From Luteibacter sp. UNC138MFCol5.1 (GTDB lineage Bacteria > Pseudomonadota > Gammaproteobacteria > Xanthomonadales > Rhodanobacteraceae), in assembly GCF_900110505.1 (NCBI RefSeq), contig NZ_FODZ01000001.1, positions 196,488 through 260,487 of the forward strand: 64,000 bases of DNA. Direction: 5' to 3'. This document shows, in pieces, positions 1 through 8,927 of the stretch. Each line of letters begins with the position of its first letter. Positions within the stretch are counted from its first letter, which is position 1. Below the pieces are notes generated by a model. The model made no database searches. It saw only the letters and a list, made by a program, of their open reading frames with translations, and was not told where the DNA came from. The translations under genes were made by a program, and so were the position numbers.

Positions 1-7
1 ACGCGCT

Positions 8-111
8 GTGGGAGCGGACCCGGCCGCGACGGCTTCTCGACCCGGTCCCCAACCTGGCGCGCCAGCTTCACCATTGACGCGAACAGCTGTCGCGGCCAGG
101 GCCGCTCCTAC
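8..111. repeat. REP-like long inverted repeat, copy 1
   Basis: Two arms of about 20-25 bases face each other (left arm about 8-30, right arm about 85-111) with GGAGCGGACCCGGCCGCGAC matched by GTCGCGGCCAGGGCCGCTCC, two mismatches apart from perfect. The right arm ends in GCTCCTAC like the other copies at 8.7, 46.8, 61.4, 61.5 and 63.0 kb. It lies just past the stop of the leftward cupin gene and could form a terminating hairpin. Confidence 0.75.
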
Positions 112-560
112 GGCGGTGTGGCGAACTCGGGTTTGTCTTCGGCGAGCGGCACCGAGAGCGGTGTGTCCTTCGTGCCCGCGTACATGACGACGAGCACGAC
201 CTCCTCGTCGTCGGTCACGCCTCGGTGCACGACGCCTACCGATTCGGGCAAGGCCTCTCCCGCTCGGATCACCTTCTTCCTGCCCGTGGCCTTCTCCTCC
301 ACGGTCAGGTGGCCCGAGATCACATAGGCCGCGTTCGGCACCACATGCGTGTGCCAGGGCAACGCGGAGTTCGCCGGGATGACGATCCGCAGCACGGTCA
401 GCTCGGGCCGGCCCTTCGGATACGCGGTGTATGGCGCACCGGTCCAGCTGCTTTCGCTCTTCAGCACCGTCTCCGCTTTCGGCTTCGCGTCGGCTGCCGC
501 CGCCAGGGACGGAAGCCATGTGGCGAGCATGACGGCGTGGATCAACCTGACCGACTTCAT
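108..560 (-). CDS. secreted cupin-domain protein
   Basis: This is a small protein of about 150 residues with an N-terminal signal peptide (hydrophobic run ending in SLAAAADA) followed by a single cupin beta-barrel. The cupin metal motif is visible as PWHTHVVPNAAYVISG and a second half around GVVHRG, so a metal-binding pocket is likely. Similar proteins are described only as cupin-domain proteins and the substrate is unknown. I chose the ATG at 560 because GAAGG lies six bases upstream; an in-frame TTG at 566 is also open. The gene stands alone on the minus strand and diverges from the TonB receptor operon across a 670-base gap. Confidence 0.85.
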   Translation of the reverse strand: MKSVRLIHAVMLATWLPSLAAAADAKPKAETVLKSESSWTGAPYTAYPKGRPELTVLRIVIPANSALPWHTHVVPNAAYVISGHLTVEEKATGRKKVIRAGEALPESVGVVHRGVTDDEEVVLVVMYAGTKDTPLSVPLAEDKPEFATPP

Positions 561-761
561 GGGCAACCTTCGTTTTTTCGCGCGCGGGGACGACGGAACC
601 TACCCCGCATCCGCCTCGACCTCTTGATCCAAAGCCGCGATCGATGCGCGTTTTGTGACGGCCATCGCGCAAAGTTCCACGCCGCTGATCGATCGGCCCG
701 GAAAGTTTTTGCAGCGCAGCGTGACAGCCTGCGACTTCGAGGTCTTAATTCGCACCGGGGA

Positions 762-777
762 CTTAGATCGATCCAAG
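762..777. promoter_or_regulatory. operator-like palindrome, copy A
   Basis: CTTAGATCGATCCAAG is a near-perfect palindrome with a central CG, one pair off from perfect symmetry. It shares its core with the perfect palindrome at 1107-1120. Palindromes of this size with a central CG are typical of LacI-family operators. Assignment to that family is inference, because no LacI gene lies in the window. Confidence 0.5.
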
Positions 778-1106
778 TCAAAGTGAATCAGGTCACGTCG
801 CGGAAGCGCCGGATCTGCGAGATTTAAATCGGGGTGAGCCAGAGCCGTCAGGGCAGGCGCGTGGAGCGTCGGCCGAAGGCTGCCTGCTTTCCGCCGGATT
901 CGCGAGGGGTATGGGAAGCGGGACATGCAGACACATCGTGCCGACCATTTCATGAAACGAGCCACGGGTGCCCGAGCGATGCCGGCGCCGACGAAGGCCG
1001 TTGCCCGCCACCTCGACGATGCCCTCCCGCGCGAGGAGCGCGACCACCCGACATTCCGTTGAAAGCACCGTGCCGATGGAAACGGGGTCCGTCGGCACCC
1101 GTCATT

Positions 1107-1120
1107 TTGGATCGATCCAA
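1107..1120. promoter_or_regulatory. operator-like palindrome, copy B
   Basis: TTGGATCGATCCAA is a perfect 14-base palindrome 113 bases before the receptor start codon. Its core repeats that of the site at 762. The pair could bind one LacI-type repressor with a DNA loop of about 345 bases. Loss of sugar-responsive control on deletion would confirm it. Confidence 0.6.
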
Positions 1121-1232
1121 TTGAGGTCAGGAGGGTTTGTGGAGCCATAGAACGGGCATCTGCAGCTGTGATGTAGCGGGGGACCAACGCGCCGGAAACA
1201 CCAGGGCGCTTCTTCGAGGGAAATAAAAAGAA

Positions 1233-4200
1233 ATGACGTACCAACACATGCTCAAGCGCAAGCCGCTGTCTGCCGCGCTCGCCGCGGCTACCCTGTCGCT
1301 TGTCGGTTACATGGGAGTGCCCGCGTCCGCGTTCGCGCAGACCGCCGCGCCCGCCACGGCCGCCGCCGTCGCACCCGCGCAGGCCCAGGCGCCCGCCGGT
1401 GCCGCCACGCCGCAGGACGAGAAGGACAAGGAGGCCGACAAGAAGAAGGTCGGTCCGACGAACCTCGACACCGTCGTGGTCACCAGCTATCGCCAGTCGG
1501 TCGAACAGAGCGTCATCGAGAAGCGTGACGCGAATTCCATCGTCGAAGTGATCAACGCGCAGAACATCGCGCAGTTCCCGGCGAAGAACATCGCGGACGC
1601 GCTGGCGCACGTCCCGGGCGTGGTCATCAGCCGCGAATCCGGCGAAGGCAAGACCGTCAGCATCCGCGGCCTCGCGCCGGAACTCACGTACACCCAGTTG
1701 AACGGCAACTACGTCGCCTCGGCCGACACCTCGGCCGGCCTGACGCGTTCGTTCAACTACACGCTGTTCCCCGCCAACATGTTCTCGGACATCAAGCTCT
1801 ACAAGAGCCTCGAGGCGCGTCTGGACGAGGGCGGCATCGGCGGCAACGTCGACCTGCGCACGCGTCGTCCGCTCGAGATGGGCGTCAACGAGGGCTTCGT
1901 GACCGGCACGGCCGCGAGCTCCGATACCAGCGCCAAGACGGAACCGCAGGGCTCCGCGCTGTGGTCGTGGAAGAACAAGGACGAGACGTTCGGCGTCCTC
2001 GTCGCCGGCGCGTACCAGAAGCGCCAGGCCACCACGTACTCCGCGGACGCGACCAGCTGGCACTGGTGGTCCGACGATTGCCGTGACCACACGACCTGCA
2101 CGCAGCCGCCGGTGAACGTGCACGGCAAGCCGTATGGCGCCGCGGTCGACAACAACATCGACCTCTGGGGCAACGGCGTCGTCGACCAGGCCGGCAACAT
2201 CTCCAACGGCTTCTGGATGCCGCAGCAGTTCGCCACCAGCCGCAACGACCTGAACCTCAAGACCAAGGGTGCTCAGGCGACGATGCAGTTCAAGCCGAGC
2301 GACCACCTGCTGTTGACCGGTAACTACTTCCGCTTCGAGCGCACCCAGAAGCAGATCACCAACACGCTCGAGATTCCCGAGTGGGGCCTGCCGAACAACA
2401 CGAACTTCGCCGACCAGAACGGCCGCCTGCTCGCTCCGAACGGCCTGACGTTCGACAAGTCCGGCACCATCGTCACCGGCGCGAACTACGTGCTGCCGCC
2501 GGCCGGCGTGGGCTGTAATTCGACGGTGAACCCGGTCACGGGTGCCACCCGCCAGGCCGTCGACGTCTGCAACACGGAAATTCCGTGGCTCAACGGCAAC
2601 TACTCGATCGAGAAGGCCAAGTCGCAGACCGTCAACATCGAAGGCGAATGGGACACCGGCGGCGCCCTGAGCGGCAGCTTCAACGTCGGCCGCACCTGGG
2701 CCAGCGGTGGTCCGTCGGTCGAGCTGGGCATGGCCGCCAAGCCGCGTAACTTCGTCAACGGCGCGTGGGTGAACGGCAGCAACGGCGCCTCGTGGGACCT
2801 CAGCGGCAAGCCGGGCATCAGCGCCGCACCGGACGTGCTGCAGAACATGCTCGCCGGCGCGGGCCAGGTCGACCTCGGTTCGACCGGTTCGAACATGGTG
2901 AACACCACGAACTCGCAGAACTTCGCGCAGGCCGACTTCACCTGGTCGCTCGACTCCAGCTGGCTGCAGTCGATCCAGTTCGGCGGCAAGTACACCGACG
3001 CCAACGCCGAGCAGCAGAGCAACGAAGTGCGCTGGTACTGCAAGGGCACCACGCTGCAGTTCCAGACCTGCGATCCAAACGCCGGCCAGCTGCCCCCGGG
3101 CTTCCTGCTGCCGAACTACCTCGACGGCGTGAACCACGCGTACGGCGACGACATCTTCCCGGCGATCAACTTCCCGGCCTACTACAACCACCTCAATTCG
3201 ACCTACGACCGCGTCATCTACAACAAGCCGCAGAACAAGTCGTCGATCGGCGAGAAGGTGGCCGCGGCTTACGTGCAGGCCAACTTCGACACCGGCACCA
3301 TCCGCGGTAACGTCGGCGTGCGCTTCGTCACCACGAAGCAGGACCTCACGGTCGCCAACCAGGTCACCACCAACAACGCGACGTACTACCACGACGCCGG
3401 CGGCAACATCCTGATCTGCCCGGCTTCGGGCGTGAACGCGGGTGGCGGTCCTTGCGCTCCGGGCGACTTCCAGTACCTGCCGCGCGAAATCGCGGTGGTG
3501 GAAGGCTTCACCAACTCGACGACGAACAAGCGCTACAACAAGTTCCTGCCGAGCTTCAACATCGCCTGGACCATCGCCGACGACTTCGTGCTGCGTGCGG
3601 CCGGTTCGCAGGCCCTCGCCCGCGCGAACTACACCGATCTCGCGCAGCTGGGTCAGCTGACCAACAACACGCAGGAGTACTACAACGACCGCAAGCAGTT
3701 CGGCGCTCCGCTGCCGGGCTGGTACGGCTCGGGTGCCAACGCCGACCTGAAGCCGTTCACGGCGACGCAGTTCGACCTGGCCGGTGAGTGGTACTACGCG
3801 ACGCACGGCGTGGTCGGTATCGACCTGTTCCAGAAGAAGGTGAAGAACTTCGTCGTCCCGGTCACCGTCAACAACATCGATGTCGATGTCGGCGGTACGG
3901 CGACGAACTTCCGCCAGTACAGCACGAACGCCAACGGCCGCTCCGGCACGTCGAAGGGCATCGAGGTGTACGCGCAGCACACCTGGGACAACGGCTTCGG
4001 CTACATCGCCAACTACACGCTGAACCACACCAACGAAACCGCCGTCTCGCTCGGCGACACGCAGGTGGGCAAGGCGGAGCTGATCGGTAGCGCGAAGTAC
4101 GCCGCGAACGTGTCGCTGTTCTACGAAAAGAACGGCCTGCTGCTCCGCGCCAGCGACAACTGGACGGGCCGCCGCATGAACGGCCTCGCGGCCGGTCTGC

Positions 4201-4418
4201 CGATCTACTCGCAGCCGTACCACCAGATCGACCTCAACGGCGACTATGAATTCAACAAGCACTTCATGGTCACGGCGTCGATCATCAACTTCAACAAGGG
4301 CACGCCGCACACCTACCTGGGTGGCGATACCCGCGCCCGTCTGGTGAACCTGCTGTATCCGGGACGCCAGTACTACGTGGGTGTGACCTACAAGTTCGGT
4401 GGTGAGAGCGACAAGTGA
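1233..4418 (+). CDS. TonB-dependent receptor, carbohydrate type
   Basis: This 1061-residue outer-membrane protein imports a ligand using energy passed on by TonB/ExbB/ExbD, which are encoded at 47-49 kb. It has a signal peptide ending near ASAFAQ (residues 30-36), an Ala/Pro and charged linker, a TonB box at about 79-84 (DTVVVT), a plug domain at about 90-225, then a long beta-barrel ending in aromatic-rich YYVGVTYKF. Its size and the plug sequence (FPAKNIADALAHVPGV) fit the TonB-Xanthomonas/Caulobacter receptor group that often sits in sugar-use loci. The downstream GH92 and GH2 enzymes suggest mannose-containing glycan fragments as ligand. The start is preceded by GAGGG; Met6 is a possible alternative. 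Confidence 0.93.
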   Translation: MTYQHMLKRKPLSAALAAATLSLVGYMGVPASAFAQTAAPATAAAVAPAQAQAPAGAATPQDEKDKEADKKKVGPTNLDTVVVTSYRQSVEQSVIEKRDANSIVEVINAQNIAQFPAKNIADALAHVPGVVISRESGEGKTVSIRGLAPELTYTQLNGNYVASADTSAGLTRSFNYTLFPANMFSDIKLYKSLEARLDEGGIGGNVDLRTRRPLEMGVNEGFVTGTAASSDTSAKTEPQGSALWSWKNKDETFGVLVAGAYQKRQATTYSADATSWHWWSDDCRDHTTCTQPPVNVHGKPYGAAVDNNIDLWGNGVVDQAGNISNGFWMPQQFATSRNDLNLKTKGAQATMQFKPSDHLLLTGNYFRFERTQKQITNTLEIPEWGLPNNTNFADQNGRLLAPNGLTFDKSGTIVTGANYVLPPAGVGCNSTVNPVTGATRQAVDVCNTEIPWLNGNYSIEKAKSQTVNIEGEWDTGGALSGSFNVGRTWASGGPSVELGMAAKPRNFVNGAWVNGSNGASWDLSGKPGISAAPDVLQNMLAGAGQVDLGSTGSNMVNTTNSQNFAQADFTWSLDSSWLQSIQFGGKYTDANAEQQSNEVRWYCKGTTLQFQTCDPNAGQLPPGFLLPNYLDGVNHAYGDDIFPAINFPAYYNHLNSTYDRVIYNKPQNKSSIGEKVAAAYVQANFDTGTIRGNVGVRFVTTKQDLTVANQVTTNNATYYHDAGGNILICPASGVNAGGGPCAPGDFQYLPREIAVVEGFTNSTTNKRYNKFLPSFNIAWTIADDFVLRAAGSQALARANYTDLAQLGQLTNNTQEYYNDRKQFGAPLPGWYGSGANADLKPFTATQFDLAGEWYYATHGVVGIDLFQKKVKNFVVPVTVNNIDVDVGGTATNFRQYSTNANGRSGTSKGIEVYAQHTWDNGFGYIANYTLNHTNETAVSLGDTQVGKAELIGSAKYAANVSLFYEKNGLLLRASDNWTGRRMNGLAAGLPIYSQPYHQIDLNGDYEFNKHFMVTASIINFNKGTPHTYLGGDTRARLVNLLYPGRQYYVGVTYKFGGESDK

Positions 4419-4426
4419 CAAAACGA

Positions 4427-4464
4427 GCGGGGCCGGGCGATGAGCCCGGCCCCGCTTCCTTTTT
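4427..4464 (+). terminator. intrinsic terminator or attenuator after the receptor gene
   Basis: A perfect 12-base stem, GCGGGGCCGGGC with GCCCGGCCCCGC, closes a five-base loop and is followed by TTCCTTTTT. It sits nine bases past the receptor stop codon and just before the GH92 ribosome-binding site. It probably lowers, without abolishing, transcription into the two enzyme genes, so receptor would be made in excess over enzymes. Confidence 0.8.
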
Positions 4465-4480
4465 GAGCGAAGGAAACCCG

Positions 4481-6862
4481 ATGACACCATTCGCGCGTCT
4501 TCCCCACCGCGCGCCGCTCGCCTTGGCACTGGCGATCATTGCGCTGGGCACCATCGATACCGGGCACGCGGCCGCCAGCAAGGCCGCCCCGACCTCCACC
4601 GCCAACGTGGACCTCGCCAACCCGCTCGTCGGCACGGCGCCGCTGGACCGCCAGGACCTCATCGGCAACGCGCCACCCGAGGGCGAGCCGCTGTACACCG
4701 GCATGACGACACCCGGCGCCAGCCTGCCGGAGAGCGCGACCGAGGCCGCGCCCGTCAACATCAACGCCGATCTCGGCTTCGCGACCGGCGTGCCGGTCGC
4801 CTACGATTACCGTCGACCCGCCATGATCGGTTTCACCGGCGGCGGTTCGACCTACGGCGCGCGCGGCGCGCCCATGGTCATGCCCGTGGTCGGCGACTGG
4901 ACGGTGCCACCCGATTACATGACGTCGACGTACGACAAGGCGACCGAGAAGGCGTCGCCGGGCTACTACGCCGTCGATCTCGCGACGTTCCATACGAAGG
5001 TGGAGCTGACCGCGACGCAGTGGACCAGCCTGATGCGGTTCACCTTCCCCGAGAGCCATCGCTCGCATGTCGTTCTCAACCTGCGTCGCTCGGGCGGCGA
5101 CGTCGAAGTCGTCGGCGACCGCGTCATCCGTGGCACGGCGACGGCAGGCCGTCGCGACCGCGATTCGGATGGTCCGTACTTCGTGGCCGAGTTCTCGCGA
5201 CCCTTCCGGCAGTTCGGCACGTTCACCGCCGACGTGACCAACAAGGGCGAAGGCCTCGGCCGCACCGACGTGCAGACCGATCGCCGCGCGGCGTCCGGCG
5301 GCTATGCCGGCGCCTATGTGACCTTCGATACGAAGGCCGGCGACCAGGTGGTCGTGCGCATCGCGCACGGGCATAGCGCGGCGGAGGCCGAGCAGCGGCT
5401 TCGCGCCCAGGACAGCGATGCCGACTTCGACCGCGTGCATGCGAAGGCGCGTGCACGCTGGGCCGAGCTGTTCGATCGCGTGCAGGTGAGCGGCGGCACG
5501 CCGAAGCAACGCATGCTGTTCTATTCCACGCTCTATCACTCGTTCGCCAGCCCGCGCATGATCGCGCGCAAGGGCGAGGGCTACATCGACGCCGACGGCA
5601 AGGACCGCATCGCCGACTACGACCATTACGGCCCCGTGCCGTTCTGGGATACGGGCCGCAACCAGATCGCCCTGCTCATGCTGCTGCAGCCCACGGTGGT
5701 GCAGGACATCATGCGCTCCGAGCTCGACCGCGCGCGCGAGCGTGGCTACATGAACACCTCGTTCCACGGCGACCACGCCGTGTTCCTCTACAACGGCGCG
5801 TGGACTCGCGGCATCGACTTCGACTATGCCGCGGCCTACGAGTACCTGCGCAAGAACGCCACCGATCCCAAGGGCCCGCGTGGCTACCTCGCCGAGTACG
5901 ACAAGAACGGCTGGATCTCCGATATCGTGCCGCCGAACAATCCGAGCCCGCCGTACGCGGGTGGCAAGGCGGGCGCGGCCACCACGCTCGAATACGCGTG
6001 GGACGACCACGCGCTCGCCGACTTCGCCCGACGCCTCGGCAAGAACGACGACGCCGAGATGTTCGAGCGCCGCGCGGGGAACTGGCGCAACGTGTTCGAT
6101 CCGTCGGTCGGCTTCGTTCGCGGCCGCACGGAAGACGGCAAATGGATCTCGCCGTTCGATCCGGGCGAGCCGTACTACAACTTCATGATGAAGGAGGCCT
6201 CGGGCTGGTCCACGCTCTGGCTGGTGCCTCACGACGTGCAGGGCCTCATGAATGCGCTCGGCGGGCGCGACGCCTTCAACGCGAAGCTCGATCAGTTCTT
6301 CACCACGCCGTACACCGCCAAGGGCATCTGCCGCGATTGCACCGGTCTGATCGGCCAGTTCGTGCAGGGCAACCAGCCGGACCAGCAGGCGCCGTACCTC
6401 TACGCGTGGAGCGGCCAGCCGTGGAAGACCGCGGCACTGACGCGCCGCGTGCTCGCGGACATGTATGGCAGCGACGCGACCGGCTACGGCTATCCGGGCA
6501 TGGACGACCAGGGTTCCACCTCGTCGTGGTACGTGCTCTCCGCGATGGGCTTCTACCCGGTGGATCCCGCCACGCCCGACTACATCATCGGCAGCCCGAT
6601 CTTCGACCACGTACGCCTGCGCCTCGGCAACGGCAAGGTGTTCGAGATCGTCGCGCGCAACAACTCCGCGAAGAACATGTACGTCCAGTCCGCGACGCTC
6701 AACGGCAAGCCGTGGACGAAACCGTGGTTCAGCCACGCCGACATCGTGAACGGCGCGACGCTTGAACTGACGATGGGCCCCACGCCGGGCAAGACCTGGG
6801 GCACCGACCCGAACGACGCGCCGCCCTCCATGTCGGCCGCCGGCAACGTGAAGAAGGACTGA
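4481..6862 (+). CDS. GH92 family alpha-mannosidase, exported
   Basis: This 793-residue enzyme should cleave terminal alpha-linked mannose from glycans in the periplasm or outside the cell. It starts with a signal peptide (hydrophobic run at about 12-25, then HAAASKA). Family GH92 hallmarks are visible: an N-terminal beta-sandwich, then the catalytic part with FWDTGR, the metal- and substrate-region sequence GYGYPGMDDQGSTSSWYV and MGFYPVDP. GH92 enzymes are calcium-dependent inverting exo-mannosidases. The start at 4481 has AAGGA upstream at good spacing and begins the signal peptide; the open frame itself reaches further up into the terminator. It lies two bases ahead of the GH2 gene, so the two are surely co-transcribed. 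The exact linkage specificity cannot be read from the sequence. Confidence 0.93.
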   Translation: MTPFARLPHRAPLALALAIIALGTIDTGHAAASKAAPTSTANVDLANPLVGTAPLDRQDLIGNAPPEGEPLYTGMTTPGASLPESATEAAPVNINADLGFATGVPVAYDYRRPAMIGFTGGGSTYGARGAPMVMPVVGDWTVPPDYMTSTYDKATEKASPGYYAVDLATFHTKVELTATQWTSLMRFTFPESHRSHVVLNLRRSGGDVEVVGDRVIRGTATAGRRDRDSDGPYFVAEFSRPFRQFGTFTADVTNKGEGLGRTDVQTDRRAASGGYAGAYVTFDTKAGDQVVVRIAHGHSAAEAEQRLRAQDSDADFDRVHAKARARWAELFDRVQVSGGTPKQRMLFYSTLYHSFASPRMIARKGEGYIDADGKDRIADYDHYGPVPFWDTGRNQIALLMLLQPTVVQDIMRSELDRARERGYMNTSFHGDHAVFLYNGAWTRGIDFDYAAAYEYLRKNATDPKGPRGYLAEYDKNGWISDIVPPNNPSPPYAGGKAGAATTLEYAWDDHALADFARRLGKNDDAEMFERRAGNWRNVFDPSVGFVRGRTEDGKWISPFDPGEPYYNFMMKEASGWSTLWLVPHDVQGLMNALGGRDAFNAKLDQFFTTPYTAKGICRDCTGLIGQFVQGNQPDQQAPYLYAWSGQPWKTAALTRRVLADMYGSDATGYGYPGMDDQGSTSSWYVLSAMGFYPVDPATPDYIIGSPIFDHVRLRLGNGKVFEIVARNNSAKNMYVQSATLNGKPWTKPWFSHADIVNGATLELTMGPTPGKTWGTDPNDAPPSMSAAGNVKKD

Positions 6863-6864
6863 GG

Positions 6865-8721
6865 ATGACGAGCAAGATCAAGGCAAGTGGCCTCGGCGCG
6901 TGCATCGCGCTCGCGCTGGGCTTCGCACCCATGGCCATGGCGGACCAGGCGTCGACGTCGTGGAGCGGCAAGACGCCGCCCCTGGCGACGCCGTGGACGG
7001 CGCAGGTTTCTCCCACCAACGCCCTGCCCGAGTACCCGCGCCCGCAGCTCGCGCGTCCGTCACTCGAGTCACCGCGCTGGATGAGCCTGAACGGTCTGTG
7101 GGAGTTCGCCGCCACGACGAGCTCTGCGAAGCCGGCCTTCGGCCAGACGCTCAAGGACAAGGTGCTCGTGCCCTACCCGATCGAGTCGGTGCTGTCGGGT
7201 GTGCAGAAGCATTCCGACGACATGGTCTACCGCCGCCTCGTCGACGTGCCCGCGGACTTCACTTCGAAGGGCCAGCACGTGCGCCTGAACTTCGGCGCCG
7301 TCGCGCAGGACGCCACGGTGTACGTCAACGGCAAGGAGGTCGTGCGCCACACCGGCGGCTACACCTCGTTCGGCGCGGACATCACGAGCGCGCTGCGTCC
7401 CGGCGGTCAGCAGGAAATCGTGGTCGCGGTGCATGCGCCGGTCGACGGCGTGGACGTCATGGTCGGCAAGCAGCGCCTGAAGCCGGAAGGCATCTTCTAC
7501 ACGGCCGCCTCGGGCATCTGGCAATCGGTGTGGATCGAGCCGGTGCCGGCCGTCAGCCTCGCGAAGCTGCGCTTCACCCCGGCGAAGACGCTCGATGCGT
7601 TCATGGTCGACGCGACCGTGCAGGGCGCCGGCAAGGATGCGCCGTTGCACGTCACCGCGTATGCCGACGGCAAGGCCGTGGGCGAGGCGACCGGCCCCGC
7701 CGGGAAACCGCTGCGCATCGCGATCGCGAATCCGCGCACCTGGAGCCCGGACGACCCGTTCCTCTACACGTTCAAGGCCACGCTCGGCCAGGGCGAGCAG
7801 CGCGACGAGGTCACCAGCTACGCCGGCCTGCGCACCATCGCCATCGAGAAGGTGGACGGGCGTAACCGCATCGTCCTCAACGGCAAGCCCACGTTCCTGC
7901 TCGCCACGCTCGACCAGGGCTACTGGCCGGACGGCCTGCACACCGCCCCGACCGACGCCGCGCTGAAGTTCGACGTGCAGAAGACGAAGGACTTCGGCTT
8001 CAACACGATCCGCAAGCACATCAAGGTGGAACCGGCACGCTGGTACTACTGGACCGATCGCATTGGCCTGATGGTGTGGCAGGACATGCCTTCCCTGCCG
8101 AACGGCCACAACGAGAAACTTTCCGAGGCCGCGAAGGCTGGCTTCCGCAAGGACGTGACCAGCATCGTCGAGCAGCTCAAGGGCGAGACATCGATCATCG
8201 GCTGGATCCCGTTCAACGAAGGCTGGGGTCAGTGGAGCATCGGCGCCGCGGGCGAACTGGCGGCGCAGATCAAGAAGCTGGATCCCACCCGCATCGTCAA
8301 CGCGCGCAGCGGCTACAACTGCTGCGACACGAAGGGCGACGTGCACGCCGGCGACATTATCGACGTCCACGACTACCAGGGCCCGGGCCTGCCGGAGCCG
8401 GATGCCACCCGCGCCTCCATGGATGGCGAGCACGGCGGTCTCACGCTCAACGTCGACGGCCATCTGTGGCCGAACACCGCCATCAACCCCTATGGCGCGG
8501 TGAAGGACGTCGCGGCCCTCAACGACGGCTACGTCGCCAACACCGCGGTGCTCCGCGACAAGGGTCCCGGCGTCGGGATGTCCGGCTCGGTGTACACGCA
8601 GATCACCGACGTGGAAGGCGAGCACAACGGCCTCTACACGTATGACCGAAAGGTCGAGAAGGTGGACGAGAAGCGCGTGAAGGCGATCAACGAAGCCACG
8701 ATCAAGGCGTTCGCGAGGTAA
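6865..8721 (+). CDS. GH2 family beta-glycosidase, exported
   Basis: This 618-residue protein carries a signal peptide (residues 1-26, ending AMAMADQA), a sugar-binding jelly-roll domain, an immunoglobulin-like domain and a TIM barrel. The GH2 acid/base glutamate is visible in FNEGWGQW and a likely nucleophile in SMDGEHGG. GH2 retaining enzymes include beta-galactosidases, beta-mannosidases and beta-glucuronidases. Next to a GH92 alpha-mannosidase, beta-mannosidase or a related N-glycan or mannan activity is plausible, but specificity is not provable here. Its ATG follows the GH92 stop by two bases and its ribosome-binding site lies inside that gene, so translation is probably coupled. Confidence 0.9.
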   Translation: MTSKIKASGLGACIALALGFAPMAMADQASTSWSGKTPPLATPWTAQVSPTNALPEYPRPQLARPSLESPRWMSLNGLWEFAATTSSAKPAFGQTLKDKVLVPYPIESVLSGVQKHSDDMVYRRLVDVPADFTSKGQHVRLNFGAVAQDATVYVNGKEVVRHTGGYTSFGADITSALRPGGQQEIVVAVHAPVDGVDVMVGKQRLKPEGIFYTAASGIWQSVWIEPVPAVSLAKLRFTPAKTLDAFMVDATVQGAGKDAPLHVTAYADGKAVGEATGPAGKPLRIAIANPRTWSPDDPFLYTFKATLGQGEQRDEVTSYAGLRTIAIEKVDGRNRIVLNGKPTFLLATLDQGYWPDGLHTAPTDAALKFDVQKTKDFGFNTIRKHIKVEPARWYYWTDRIGLMVWQDMPSLPNGHNEKLSEAAKAGFRKDVTSIVEQLKGETSIIGWIPFNEGWGQWSIGAAGELAAQIKKLDPTRIVNARSGYNCCDTKGDVHAGDIIDVHDYQGPGLPEPDATRASMDGEHGGLTLNVDGHLWPNTAINPYGAVKDVAALNDGYVANTAVLRDKGPGVGMSGSVYTQITDVEGEHNGLYTYDRKVEKVDEKRVKAINEATIKAFAR

Positions 8722-8731
8722 CCGTAGCCCC

Positions 8732-8825
8732 GTTGGAGCGGACCTGGCCGCGACAGCTCTTCGCGTCAGGGCAGCAGGACCTGATGCTCCTCGCGAAAAG
8801 CTGTCGCGGCCAGGTCCGCTCCAAC
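8732..8825. repeat. REP-like long inverted repeat, copy 2
   Basis: The arms at 8732-8758 and 8799-8825 are a perfect 27-base inverted repeat beginning GTTGGAGCGGACCTGGCCGC, with a spacer of about 40 bases. It stands 10 bases past the GH2 stop codon, so it may also stop transcription of the sugar operon. It is of the same subtype as copy 6 near 63.0 kb. Confidence 0.9.
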
Positions 8826-8878
8826 GGAGCAAAACGACGCAAATACACGTGTTTTCGTCACGCGCGCCAGCCGGGATC

Positions 8879-8900
8879 GAACGTACGATAACGAGCGTTC
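8879..8900. promoter_or_regulatory. imperfect palindrome before the aldo/keto reductase gene
   Basis: GAACGTACGATAACGAGCGT followed by TC forms an imperfect 22-base palindrome with GAACG and CGTTC ends. It is 28 bases before the reductase start, where a repressor would overlap the promoter. TetR-family operators often look like this, but no regulator gene is adjacent. Confidence 0.35.
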
Positions 8901-8927
8901 TTACCCAAACACGGCTGGAGACACGAC

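Larger units (their letters stand above)
561..1232. other. gene-free control region between cupin gene and receptor operon
   Basis: No convincing gene is visible in these roughly 670 bases; the short open frames on both strands look like GC-rich noise. The stretch contains two related palindromes built on GATCGATC, at 762-777 and 1107-1120, listed separately. It must also hold the promoters of the divergent cupin gene and the receptor operon, but no clear -35/-10 pair stands out. Confidence 0.6.

Noticed and set aside
793-1098. Possible remnant of a GntR-type helix-turn-helix on the minus strand (RVVALLAREGIVEVAGNG)
   Set aside because: The likeness covers under 30 residues, has no start signal and lies in a region with operator sites; chance is as likely.
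600-4529. Open frame of about 1300 codons on the minus strand opposite the TonB receptor
   Set aside because: It mirrors a strongly supported receptor gene, has Arg/Val-rich composition typical of the antisense of GC-rich genes, and shows no domain.
4388-6736. Long minus-strand frame opposite the GH92 gene
   Set aside because: The plus-strand gene has a signal peptide and family motifs; the antisense frame has none.
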